Part shown: positions 8,139-16,885 of the stretch, piece by piece | Position numbering within the stretch: position 1 is the stretch's first letter | Layout of the letters: each line of letters opens with the position of its first letter | From: an uncultured Erysipelotrichaceae bacterium | GTDB taxonomy: Bacteria; Bacillota_I; Bacilli_A; RFN20; CAG-826 | Direction of reading: 5' to 3' | Assembly (NCBI GenBank): GCA_902800025.1 | Contig: CADCDA010000002.1 | Location: 62,001-126,000 of the forward strand | DNA: 64,000 nucleotides | Made by a program: the position numbers and the translations under genes | The notes under the pieces: model-generated | Databases searched by the model: none | What the model was told of the DNA's origin: nothing | What the model saw: the letters and a program-made list of their open reading frames with translations, nothing else

Positions 8139-8402
8139 TTATTTTAAGGAGTTGACTAATCTTTGCAATTCGCCCTTTTGTCTACTGGCGGTGTTTTTGT
8201 GTTGGACACCATCAGAAACGGATTTGTCGATTAATCTGAATGCTTCGACTAAATTCTTTTCAGCCGCTGCTAAGTCTTTAGCTTCAACAGCTAATCTAAC
8301 TTTCTTACTAGCAGTGCGGAGAGCACTTTTAGCAGCTTTATTTCTTTCTCTTGCGAGTTCGTTAGTGCGATTACGTTTGATTTGTGATTTGATGTTTGCC
8401 AT
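8139..8402 (-). CDS. rpsT: 30S ribosomal protein S20
   Basis: This 87-residue basic protein begins MANIKSQIKRNRTNE and contains the conserved SALRTASKKVR segment. It binds 16S rRNA early in 30S assembly. Length is normal. An AGAAGGG ribosome-binding site lies ahead of the ATG. It is transcribed toward holA, with only eight bases between the two stop codons and no obvious terminator hairpin there. Its own promoter lies upstream at 8441-8469. Confidence 0.97.
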   Translation of the reverse strand: MANIKSQIKRNRTNELARERNKAAKSALRTASKKVRLAVEAKDLAAAEKNLVEAFRLIDKSVSDGVQHKNTASRQKGELQRLVNSLK

Positions 8403-8440
8403 ATATTAAATCCCTTCTAATATTTTTTGCGTCAGCGATA

Positions 8441-8469
8441 ATGATACTAAATGACGTTAAATAATGCAA
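8441..8469 (-). promoter_or_regulatory. Promoter of rpsT
   Basis: On the minus strand TTGCAT (8469-8464), a 17-base spacer and TATCAT (8446-8441) form a sigma-A promoter about 40 bases before the rpsT start. Confidence 0.6.
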
Positions 8470-8482
8470 ATATAATTTGTAA

Positions 8483-10483
8483 TTATTTTTTCTCTTTTTT
8501 GAGTTTCACAACTTCTTCGGTGAAATCGTTGACGGTTGCGAGTTGTCCATAGAGTTCTTCAGGAATGGTAACTCCGAATGTATCTTGAACACTAGTGATG
8601 AGTTCAACATAGCTCATGGAATCTCCACCTAAATCGTCAACCCAGTGACCATCGTCATCAATCTTGAATTTTGGTAAGATGAGGATCTTAGAGAAGATGG
8701 TTCTAATTGGTTCTAAAACTGTTTCAACAGTTTGTTTATCAAAAACCTTGCTGGATTTTGATTCGGCTTTGAAATCAAATGAGATATAATCGTTGCTCTT
8801 AGATTCGATGCCTTTTTTGACCATGAATCTCTTAACTTTCATGTTGTTAGCAACTGGAAGTTTCTTTCTGCAGAAATAGAATTCGGTAATCTTTGTTCCT
8901 TTTGGAAGTTTTTGACCGATTTCTTTCATTTCTTTCTTGAGGTCTTCAATTTCTGTTTCTGCAGCAGCGTTATCAACTTCAACAGCACAGACGACTTTTT
9001 GATTCTTGGTTCCTTTTTGATCAACGCCTAATACACAGACGTTTTGAACGTGTTTGAGACCTTTAAAGAAGATTTCGAGTTCATCTGGGAAGATATTTTC
9101 TCCATCAGCGTTAATGATGACGTCTTTAATACGACCTTTCAAATAAAATCTATTTGTAGCGTCGACTTCAGCGATATCACCAGTGGCAAAGAATCCGTTT
9201 TCATCAAGAGTGGTTTCTTTTTCTTCTCCACCGATAATCTCTCTAATATGGGTGATCTTTGATTTGACAAATAATTCACCAGTATTTGGATTTTTAGCAG
9301 TTCCTTTGATTTTGTATTCGATTCCATGGAATGGGATACCGATACTACCTTTAAGTCTTAATTCAACGATTGGTGATAATTCAACAGATGTAATACCGAT
9401 TTCTGTCATACCATATCCATTATATAATGGATAACCAACACCATTAATCACGGTTTGAGTCTTGCTATCAAGATATCCACCTCCAGAAATACAGAAGCGA
9501 ATATGATTGCCTAATAAGTTCTTTTGAATAGTGTTTTGAACGACTTTATATGGTCCAGCTTCTTCTTTAGAAATCTTACCAGTGTTATAACCGATTAAGT
9601 TATCGATTAATTGCTGTCTAGCTGGAGTTTCTAAAGCGCGTTTTCTTTCTAAACCTTGAGCGATAGAATCCCAGAATAGTGGGACTGAGAAAACGTGAGT
9701 GACTTTAAATTTTTGGGCCACGGATTGAACTTCGGATGGGGCCAAGCTTCTAACGAAGACGAAATTGGCACCGAAATAGAAGTACCATAAGAATGTGGCG
9801 ATAAAGCCGAAGATATGGTGGAATGGAATCATCGCTAAGACGCGAAGTGGTCCCATTGATTTTGGATAAAGTAAATCTTTACTTGTTTCTTGGAAATCTA
9901 AAGCGGCAGCGATTTGGTTACAGAGGTTTTCTCCGTTATAAACCATAAGTTTAACGTTACCAGTAGTGCCACTAGAACAGAAGATGACTTCGTTTTCCCA
10001 GTTAGGAGCAAAGTCGTAACTATGAGTTTCTTCTAAGATATCTTTTAAAGAGAATTTAGGGATATCGTAGTTATAGTTATCATCTGTGATGATGGCAATT
10101 GCTTTACCTTGAGCGATTAAATTATCGGTTCCTTCTTTAGAAGTACGTGCGTCAATTAATAGTGGTTTATATCCACACATTAAAATAGCCCAGAAAATTT
10201 CACCCCAGTGTGGTCCGTTAGCGGCCTTTAAGATGATTGGGACATTTTTTGGCTTTTGGATCATGAAGTTCGCTAAAATGGAAGCGATTTCAAAAGCGTG
10301 CTTTCTAAATAAAGAATATTTATAGTGCTTATTTTTTCCTTTTTGATTGATATAAGTAACGGCGACTCTCTTTTCGTTTCTCTTGGTTGAGAGAACAAAG
10401 ATGTCTTCCATGGTTCTTGATGTATTAAATAGTAGATTTGCTTCAGCGCATTTGGCTTTAACTTTGTTGTATTCAGGATACAT
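8483..10483 (-). CDS. AMP-forming acyl-CoA/acyl-ACP ligase fused to an acyl carrier protein domain
   Basis: This 666-residue adenylate-forming enzyme contains the P-loop SSGTTGNVK (about 170), YNGYGMTEIG (about 350), TGDIAEVD and KGRIKDVI (about 440 to 460), and a late lysine segment NNMKVKR. A carrier domain occupies the last 80 residues, with GGDSMSYVEL. Serine 622 is the expected 4'-phosphopantetheine attachment site. The protein should activate a carboxylic acid, probably a fatty acid, with ATP and may load it on its own carrier arm. The substrate cannot be read from sequence. Nearby genes (rpsT, a phosphoesterase) give no pathway context. A GAAGG site precedes the ATG. Confidence 0.85.
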   Translation of the reverse strand: MYPEYNKVKAKCAEANLLFNTSRTMEDIFVLSTKRNEKRVAVTYINQKGKNKHYKYSLFRKHAFEIASILANFMIQKPKNVPIILKAANGPHWGEIFWAILMCGYKPLLIDARTSKEGTDNLIAQGKAIAIITDDNYNYDIPKFSLKDILEETHSYDFAPNWENEVIFCSSGTTGNVKLMVYNGENLCNQIAAALDFQETSKDLLYPKSMGPLRVLAMIPFHHIFGFIATFLWYFYFGANFVFVRSLAPSEVQSVAQKFKVTHVFSVPLFWDSIAQGLERKRALETPARQQLIDNLIGYNTGKISKEEAGPYKVVQNTIQKNLLGNHIRFCISGGGYLDSKTQTVINGVGYPLYNGYGMTEIGITSVELSPIVELRLKGSIGIPFHGIEYKIKGTAKNPNTGELFVKSKITHIREIIGGEEKETTLDENGFFATGDIAEVDATNRFYLKGRIKDVIINADGENIFPDELEIFFKGLKHVQNVCVLGVDQKGTKNQKVVCAVEVDNAAAETEIEDLKKEMKEIGQKLPKGTKITEFYFCRKKLPVANNMKVKRFMVKKGIESKSNDYISFDFKAESKSSKVFDKQTVETVLEPIRTIFSKILILPKFKIDDDGHWVDDLGGDSMSYVELITSVQDTFGVTIPEELYGQLATVNDFTEEVVKLKKEKK

Positions 10484-10521
10484 ATAATGTAGACCTTCTT
10501 TCTTTCCAATTGTTTATATTA

Positions 10522-10983
10522 CTATAATTTCATTTTCTTGAGAATGTTTTTTGTCTCGGCTTCAATAATCTGAATCTCGATATGTTCAGAATCAATCGAT
10601 ATAATCGCATATGTTCCTATCGTTCCATCACGTGGCAATGTAATTGAACCAGGACATAAAGTGATAAGCCCGTCTTTATCGACACTTAATGAGTTTCTAT
10701 GGGTGTGACCGTGTATAAAAATAGACACTCCTTCTTTTTCTTTATCAGAAATACCAGGAAAGTGTTTCATGAAAATATACCCCTTTGGGGTAGATATTCT
10801 GCGACACCTATCAAAGTCATAGTAGTCACAGTTTCCTAATACAGAATCAAAAGGATAGATTACCATTGAAGAACTTTGGCTATCTCCAGCGTGTAAATAA
10901 TAGTCCATAGTTGGATATTGAGAATACAAGTCTTGAAGAATCTCATCATTCCCATGACTATCGGCGACCACTAAAATTTTCAT
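10522..10983 (-). CDS. YfcE/MJ0936-type metallophosphoesterase
   Basis: This 153-residue calcineurin-like phosphoesterase carries the metal-binding motifs VVADSHGN near the start, HAGDS, LGNCD and IFIHGHTHRN. The length is that of the small YfcE/MJ0936 family, which hydrolyses phosphodiesters in vitro; the physiological substrate is unknown. It may be co-transcribed with the downstream acyl ligase (38 bases apart). On the minus strand an extended -10 TGTGATAAT lies nine bases before the ATG with no Shine-Dalgarno, so the mRNA is probably leaderless. Confidence 0.9.
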   Translation of the reverse strand: MKILVVADSHGNDEILQDLYSQYPTMDYYLHAGDSQSSSMVIYPFDSVLGNCDYYDFDRCRRISTPKGYIFMKHFPGISDKEKEGVSIFIHGHTHRNSLSVDKDGLITLCPGSITLPRDGTIGTYAIISIDSEHIEIQIIEAETKNILKKMKL

Positions 10984-10992
10984 GATATGAAT

Positions 10993-11001
10993 ATTATCAC
11001 A
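10993..11001 (-). promoter_or_regulatory. Extended -10 of the phosphoesterase gene, candidate leaderless start
   Basis: Minus-strand TGTGATAAT (TGn plus GATAAT) ends nine bases before the ATG at 10983. Confidence 0.45.
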
Positions 11002-11076
11002 TTCTGCTTCTAAAAACTATTTTCTATTTATTGGTCTTATTGTAGAATATTTTTGTTAACAAAAGGAGAAAATAAT

Positions 11077-14000
11077 ATGCCTGAATCAACACAAATCCTT
11101 TCTTATAACAGTGAGTACACTTTAAGTAGTAGTATTTTTTCTAGCGTTGATTCAAACAAGATAATTAAATCTGCAAAACTCTACATAAAATTAACAGATT
11201 CAACCGGATCCATTGGCCCTTTAGCAGCAGGAAGAATGAGACTTTTTTATGTTATTTCTTCTAATACCCCAGTGCTAGTGGATGCCTCAAACTGTGAGAT
11301 AATAAACAATGAGCCTTGGTTAGTGTTTGATGTAACTCATTCATTATTTGACTATGAGCATTTAGTGACTAATAGTAGTTATTATCTAAAAAACCTAAAT
11401 AACGCAAATATAGAAATCTATACAGGCAGTAGCCTTCATCTTGATGTCGAGTACTTTAATGAATATGATTCAGATTCTAGAAACATTATAAATGTTGAAA
11501 TTCCCGAGTTTTCTTTAGCCTTCAACCATCAAACTCAACACATATTATTAAAAAGAAACTTTTATAATGGCTTGCTCCCTTATGATGTCTCTTTAGTGTT
11601 CTCTTCAAAACTAAAGAACAAAGTCGTCTTTTCTAACCCTTTTCCTAGAGGGTGGAAGCTCAATCTACTAGATTATTTAAACATTACCTCTATTGGTGGC
11701 GTCGTTACTTCTATTGTCTTTGTAGACAAGAACAATGTTGAGCATCCTTTAACTCGACTATCTAATAAGACTGATACATGGTATACAACCGATGGAAGTG
11801 CTTTAATCTTGGAAGTTAAAACATCTGGCTCAACCATAACATATGAACTGCTTAATGAGTTATCTAATGCTAGAAAAGTATTTAATAGCAGTGGACAAAT
11901 CATTTCCTACACGAACGAAGACGAGAAAACCATTTCTTTTTCATACTCTTTTATGAGTACAACTATTACAGATTATAACAATAACGTCATATTGATTAGT
12001 TCTGATAAAGCCGGTAATCTATCAATAACTCTTAATAACGGTCTTTCTTATCAACTTGGAGAATTATTAGGAACACTCACATCAATCACATATGATAATA
12101 ATGCTTACACCGAATCATTCGCTTATGACAGCGATTGGAACTTAATAAGTGTTACTTCTTTTGACTCCCACATCATCAATGTTTCTTATTCAAATCGTAG
12201 AGTAAATTCAATTAACAAGTACTTCACAACCCTCAAAGAGGAAGAATACTCATTTTCTTATAAGTTTTTAAGAACTGTTATCACTAGTATTAGTGGTGTT
12301 AAGACATATTTTTCATATAATACAGAATTTGACATTAGTTCAACTGGTGAAGTGGATGACAACGACGAACAAGAAGCATCTATTATTTCATCAAAAGAAT
12401 TATTAAAAGGCGAATGGATTATTCCTCTTACTAATAGGCAAAATGGAAGAACATATTGGCAGCATCTTACTGAAAGTCTCAGCTTTGTAATGAACACAAA
12501 TTCGACCTTTGCTAATTATTTGGAGACCAAACTGATTAGCGAATCATTTCCGTATGATCAAAGTAATTTTTTCTCGCTAGTTCAAGGCAAATCATATCTT
12601 CTACTTGTAACTTTGATAAAGCAAAACAATGTTTCTTTTGGTGGCAGTAGATTAGCTAATGTTTCTGTTTGCTATTATCCAGGAGCGGATGAAGTAACTA
12701 TCGCAACAATCAATTTTGATGAGAATTTAGAAAAGCAAACGAAGGGTATTGTTTTTAAATCACCGACAACAGAAAACGGTGCTTATGTCAGTATCAGGCT
12801 TAACGCCCAGGGTTTTTACGATTTTAATGGAATAACTTTTACGGATATTCAAATTATTGATATATCAGGAGCAAGAACAAACTACTATTCTACTAATTCA
12901 TATACTTCTGCTATTTTGCCTCCTCCATTTCCATTTCCATCTATACCTATAATAATTGACAGTAAATCATGGTATATGTTTACTAATAAAAACGGAAATA
13001 ACACCTTGCCACATTATTCATATAAAGATTTAATAAGAAACTATTTAAATGTTGAAAAAGGGAATCAATTCTTTTGGGATAATGACTTGCATCACCTCAC
13101 ATATAACCCTTACCCAAATAACAATTCCACGAATGGTGGTTATATCAACTATTGGCATCGTAACATTCAAGGCTCAAATTCAATTTACTCGAAAAGGACA
13201 GTTTTAAAACAATACATAGATAGCAACAATAACCTCAAAGAAGTCGCTTCTTTTGAATATTTAGAGAGTTTTATAGACAATAATAAACTCTTCTTCAGGC
13301 TAATCTCAATCAAACAAATTGGCGATGATTCTTATAAGGATATCTCCATTTATAATGAAAACTTTAAACTAGTAAGAGAAGAAAAATCAACTGGTGAATA
13401 TATATATTATGATTATGACCAAACCACGAACAATCTTAACAAAGTTGAAAGTGGCAACATCGATGCATCTTGGTTAAACAAAATCTATCGAACAAGCTAT
13501 GCTTATGATTCAATTGATAGATTAACTCAAGAAAACTCTTTATCTAGCAACAACATAGAAACTAAATCCACATCTTATGTCGATGCAAAATTAAACCTCA
13601 TTAGTGGTTTTACTGATGAAGCAAATAATCAAGAATCCTACACTTATGACAACTATTATCGATATATGACAAAGATCGAAAAAGGAAACTCTGAAATCAA
13701 CAAACTATATGTTAGCAACACGATTCAAGATATTTCAAACGACTCAATTTTTAGAATAGAAAGAGTCACTGTTGATTCTACACGTGGAGGATATCTTTAT
13801 AAAATTAAAACCGGAACAAATAGCTATGCGATTTTTAATTCCTTTGTTAAAAATAATCATTATGATAATCCAAGCCAATATCCTAATAGTCTTTTAGAGG
13901 TTCAACGATATAAATTTAAGTATTATTACGATAAATATAATCACGTTAAGAGATTTACTAAACTGTCAGGCACTTTGAATAACGAAACTCAAGTAGCAAA

Positions 14001-16131
14001 ATTCTATTATTTCGATAAACGCCCAGATGATATTGAAGACACTTCGATAACGACTTTTAGTGAGAAATCGACTTCTAAAGCCAAACTCTATCGTATTGAC
14101 GATAATAGTGGTTACTCTTTCTATAATTACAACGGAGAAGATCGACTTATTCAAACCAAAGTTCAATATTCTTCTTCCATTGCTTATCAAATAGATTGTG
14201 AATATGACTTTTTGAATAGACTAAATTATTACGAAACTTCTTTTAATGGTTCTTCTTTCTTAGAAACTTATATTGAATATGAAAATAACAACAGTGATCG
14301 CTTAATAAATATTAGCCATTCTTTTAATAATGGCAGCACTGTTTCAGAAGAATACTCCTATGATAAACTTTCCAGAAAATCTTCTACAGTTGATGAAATT
14401 ATTATTTCTAATTCTAAAAAAGTGTATAAAAAAGAATTTGAGTATTATTCAAAAGACATTGTTGAAGATAATAAAACCATTCATTTACAAAGCCCATTAC
14501 TAAAACGAGTGGATTATTATGACTCTCTTTCATCCTTGCCAACCACCCCTCCGACTTATATTTATAATCGTTCTACTCATATCTCTTATGATTCAAAAGG
14601 TAATATCACCTCTATTAAAGATGGAACCCAAACAACCCCAACCTCTTCTAGTGGTGTGAACTATGAATATGACGATAATAATCGTTTAACTAGAGAAGAT
14701 AACTATGAATTAAACGAAACCATAAGATATAACTACGATGATAACGGCAATATTACATCTGTTACTCATTCAGATCTTAATAGCAGCGTCGTTAATTCAA
14801 CAGATACATATTCTTATAACAACAAGTACAAAGACAAACTTGTATCATTCAATAGCCAATCAATCGCTTATAGCGATTATTTAAATCCAACATCTTTTGG
14901 CACGAAATCATTCTCTTGGGTTGGCGAAAGATGGTTATCATCAATTACTGATTCATCAAATAGTTTAGATGTTAGATATACCTATAACAGTAATGGCATT
15001 AGAACAAAGAAACAGTTCTATATAACTCTTGCCGGAAACACCATGCTTAAAAGGACTGTTAATCTATATCTAGATGGTAATCGTGTTATTAGAGAAAGTT
15101 CCTCCGATTTAGCGTATGGAGGCCAAACATATACCTTAACATTCCTATATTCTCAAGAAGGAGTAGTTGGTTTTATAAAAGATGGTGATTTCTATCGATA
15201 TGAGAAAAATATCTTAGGAGATATAGTTGCTATTTATCAAGGGATTAGTCTAATAGCGAGATATGTCTATGATGCATATGGTAATCACAAAGTATATAAC
15301 GGTAGTAATCAAGAAATAACATATGCTTCTAACCCTACTCATATTGGTATCATAAATCCATTTAGATATCGTGGATATTATTTCGATAGTGAAAGCAATC
15401 TATATTATTGCAATTCAAGATATTATTCTCCTGAATTAAGAAGATGGCTCAATATTGATGACATTAGTTATCTTAGTCCTGAAAACATTGATGGTATTAA
15501 TCTATTTGCGTATTGCTTAAATAATCCAGTGATGAATGTTGATCCGGATGGGAATAGCGTTATTGCCACAATAGTTGCTTTGGTTTTCGGCGCTCTTGTT
15601 GGCGCTCTTGTTGGTGCAATTGGGGGAACTTTTGTTTCGTTGGTCCAAGATTTGCGCGATAACGGATTAATTGATTTGAGCATAGGAGAAAAACAATATT
15701 TAGCCAATGTGATAAGTGGTGCAATCACAGGCGCTGCATTAGGCTTGTCTGGTGCCGCTGGAGGTGAATTCTTAATGCCTTTATTCAACGGAACAGGTTC
15801 GATTATAGCTTCTTTATTTGGCGGCGCAATCAGTTCTGGTGTATCTTTTGCTGGTGGATATTTTGGATATTGTGCAGAACAATCAATATTAGGAAATCCA
15901 ATAGATAAAAGGAAGGGCTTTATACGAGGGGGCCTTACTATTATAGAAGGCATATTTGCTTATGGAGCTGGTGGGATTTCTGCGTTAATTAAATTTGATG
16001 ATGGGATATTTGTTCGAATTTGTGGACGCGTTATCAATATTACGGAAAAAATTTTACAATATTTTGTAGCTGATATTTTTGGAAATCCAATTGGTTGGGC
16101 TTTGGATATGTATATGGATAAATGTTTATGA
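11077..16131 (+). CDS. RHS/YD-repeat protein with hydrophobic C-terminal tip (putative polymorphic toxin)
   Basis: This very long protein (1,684 residues) starts MPESTQILSY after AAAGGAG; a TTG eight codons upstream is less likely. Residues 1 to about 130 resemble a DNRLRE-like beta domain. About 150 to 1400 hold tyrosine-aspartate (YD) repeats, for example YEYDDNNRLTRED and YNYDDNGNITSV, which form the hollow RHS shell. The conserved core runs from NPFRYRGYYFD (1427) through RRWLNIDD (about 1456) to DPDGN (1489). The 190-residue tip is glycine-rich and strongly hydrophobic (GALVGALVGAIGG), suggesting a membrane-active toxin rather than a nuclease. There is no N-terminal signal peptide, WXG/LXG or PAAR-like domain, so the export route is unknown. 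An overlapping membrane protein gene follows as candidate immunity. Confidence 0.88.
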   Translation: MPESTQILSYNSEYTLSSSIFSSVDSNKIIKSAKLYIKLTDSTGSIGPLAAGRMRLFYVISSNTPVLVDASNCEIINNEPWLVFDVTHSLFDYEHLVTNSSYYLKNLNNANIEIYTGSSLHLDVEYFNEYDSDSRNIINVEIPEFSLAFNHQTQHILLKRNFYNGLLPYDVSLVFSSKLKNKVVFSNPFPRGWKLNLLDYLNITSIGGVVTSIVFVDKNNVEHPLTRLSNKTDTWYTTDGSALILEVKTSGSTITYELLNELSNARKVFNSSGQIISYTNEDEKTISFSYSFMSTTITDYNNNVILISSDKAGNLSITLNNGLSYQLGELLGTLTSITYDNNAYTESFAYDSDWNLISVTSFDSHIINVSYSNRRVNSINKYFTTLKEEEYSFSYKFLRTVITSISGVKTYFSYNTEFDISSTGEVDDNDEQEASIISSKELLKGEWIIPLTNRQNGRTYWQHLTESLSFVMNTNSTFANYLETKLISESFPYDQSNFFSLVQGKSYLLLVTLIKQNNVSFGGSRLANVSVCYYPGADEVTIATINFDENLEKQTKGIVFKSPTTENGAYVSIRLNAQGFYDFNGITFTDIQIIDISGARTNYYSTNSYTSAILPPPFPFPSIPIIIDSKSWYMFTNKNGNNTLPHYSYKDLIRNYLNVEKGNQFFWDNDLHHLTYNPYPNNNSTNGGYINYWHRNIQGSNSIYSKRTVLKQYIDSNNNLKEVASFEYLESFIDNNKLFFRLISIKQIGDDSYKDISIYNENFKLVREEKSTGEYIYYDYDQTTNNLNKVESGNIDASWLNKIYRTSYAYDSIDRLTQENSLSSNNIETKSTSYVDAKLNLISGFTDEANNQESYTYDNYYRYMTKIEKGNSEINKLYVSNTIQDISNDSIFRIERVTVDSTRGGYLYKIKTGTNSYAIFNSFVKNNHYDNPSQYPNSLLEVQRYKFKYYYDKYNHVKRFTKLSGTLNNETQVAKFYYFDKRPDDIEDTSITTFSEKSTSKAKLYRIDDNSGYSFYNYNGEDRLIQTKVQYSSSIAYQIDCEYDFLNRLNYYETSFNGSSFLETYIEYENNNSDRLINISHSFNNGSTVSEEYSYDKLSRKSSTVDEIIISNSKKVYKKEFEYYSKDIVEDNKTIHLQSPLLKRVDYYDSLSSLPTTPPTYIYNRSTHISYDSKGNITSIKDGTQTTPTSSSGVNYEYDDNNRLTREDNYELNETIRYNYDDNGNITSVTHSDLNSSVVNSTDTYSYNNKYKDKLVSFNSQSIAYSDYLNPTSFGTKSFSWVGERWLSSITDSSNSLDVRYTYNSNGIRTKKQFYITLAGNTMLKRTVNLYLDGNRVIRESSSDLAYGGQTYTLTFLYSQEGVVGFIKDGDFYRYEKNILGDIVAIYQGISLIARYVYDAYGNHKVYNGSNQEITYASNPTHIGIINPFRYRGYYFDSESNLYYCNSRYYSPELRRWLNIDDISYLSPENIDGINLFAYCLNNPVMNVDPDGNSVIATIVALVFGALVGALVGAIGGTFVSLVQDLRDNGLIDLSIGEKQYLANVISGAITGAALGLSGAAGGEFLMPLFNGTGSIIASLFGGAISSGVSFAGGYFGYCAEQSILGNPIDKRKGFIRGGLTIIEGIFAYGAGGISALIKFDDGIFVRICGRVINITEKILQYFVADIFGNPIGWALDMYMDKCL

Positions 16132-16616
16132 AAAAAATAAAAAAATACTATTTTTATCCGCTAGGATTAATATTTAATTGTATAAATATTGGATTGCTTT
16201 CTATTGGCTTGACCATTTTTTTGTCAGTTGGTTTAACTATAGGTATAAATAATTTGAATAAGAACGAAGTTATTTATTTCGGGCTTGGGATTTTTGGGTT
16301 GTTGATTTGTTTGGAACTCGCCTTATTGCTTTTCTTTAGATTAAACTATTGGACCTACAACGATAAAGGAATCACTAATGGAGGTGCTTTTTGGCGTCGA
16401 ACCTTATATTTTAGCGAAATTACAGATGTTAAAACTAAGTCCATTGCAGTGCCTTCTATTAAATCGTTATCGCACGAAAACTATGTTTGTTTTTATAAAA
16501 AGAAATCTATGGTTTCGATTCCGTGCAATTTGATTCCCGAGTTAAAAAAAGAACTTTGTGTTTTAATTGAAAAATCTGGTTTTTTGCCTGATGAAGTTTT
16601 GAAAAACAATAATTAA
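16128..16616 (+). CDS. Candidate immunity protein, two-helix membrane protein
   Basis: I do not recognise the family. The start is taken as the ATG that overlaps the RHS stop (ATGA at 16128); an ATG six bases earlier is also in frame. The 162-residue product has two transmembrane helices (about residues 12 to 36 and 47 to 68). A soluble C-terminal half follows with WTYNDKGITNGG and LYFSEITDVKTKS, reminiscent of bacterial PH-like domains. Strict coupling to an RHS gene with a hydrophobic tip, and a membrane location, fit a specific immunity protein against a membrane-targeting toxin. This is inferred from position only. Confidence 0.6.
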   Translation: MKKIKKYYFYPLGLIFNCINIGLLSIGLTIFLSVGLTIGINNLNKNEVIYFGLGIFGLLICLELALLLFFRLNYWTYNDKGITNGGAFWRRTLYFSEITDVKTKSIAVPSIKSLSHENYVCFYKKKSMVSIPCNLIPELKKELCVLIEKSGFLPDEVLKNNN

Positions 16617-16766
16617 AGCTGCAAAAGACCGATAGATTCGTTTGAGTCGTTTTATGGAAGATTTCCACAGTTTTATAATTCCCACCCATATGTCATTATC
16701 GAAATAACAATTGATGGGAACGAAATACTTTCTTTTAAAGATGGCAAAACAGCGTTGCTTCAATAG
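16617..16766 (+). pseudogene. In-frame remnant after the immunity gene
   Basis: Directly after the TAA of the immunity gene the same frame stays open for 49 codons to TAG at 16764-16766, reading SCKRPIDSFESFYGRF and later YVIIEITIDGNEI and FKDGKTALLQ. It has no start codon or ribosome-binding site. It looks like the tail of a lost protein, perhaps an old tip or immunity gene displaced by recombination, as happens at RHS loci. It could also be a chance open stretch, or an extension cut off by a recent stop. Confidence 0.4.
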
Positions 16767-16848
16767 GCATCAACATACTATTGAAATCAGCAACTCTATT
16801 TTTTATTTTTTAATGCATTGCAAAATATATAACGATGTATTTTTCTCT

Positions 16849-16876
16849 TTGAGAAAGTCTATATATTCAGTATAAT
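16849..16876 (+). promoter_or_regulatory. Promoter of fmt, candidate leaderless start
   Basis: TTGAGA (16849-16854), a 16-base spacer and TATAAT (16871-16876). The fmt ATG follows after nine bases; GAGG is present but only one base from the ATG, too close to act as a normal Shine-Dalgarno. The rest of 16767-16848 is AT-rich with nothing recognisable. Confidence 0.65.
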
Positions 16877-16885
16877 GATTGAGGT

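Noticed and set aside
12900-12960. Frameshift or domain boundary at the proline-rich PPPFPFPS stretch of the RHS protein
   Set aside because: The frame is continuous and RHS features continue on both sides; probably just a flexible linker.
15468-15953. 161-codon minus-strand frame opposite the RHS tip
   Set aside because: Shadow of the Gly/Ala-rich tip (Pro-rich antisense translation) and without start signals.
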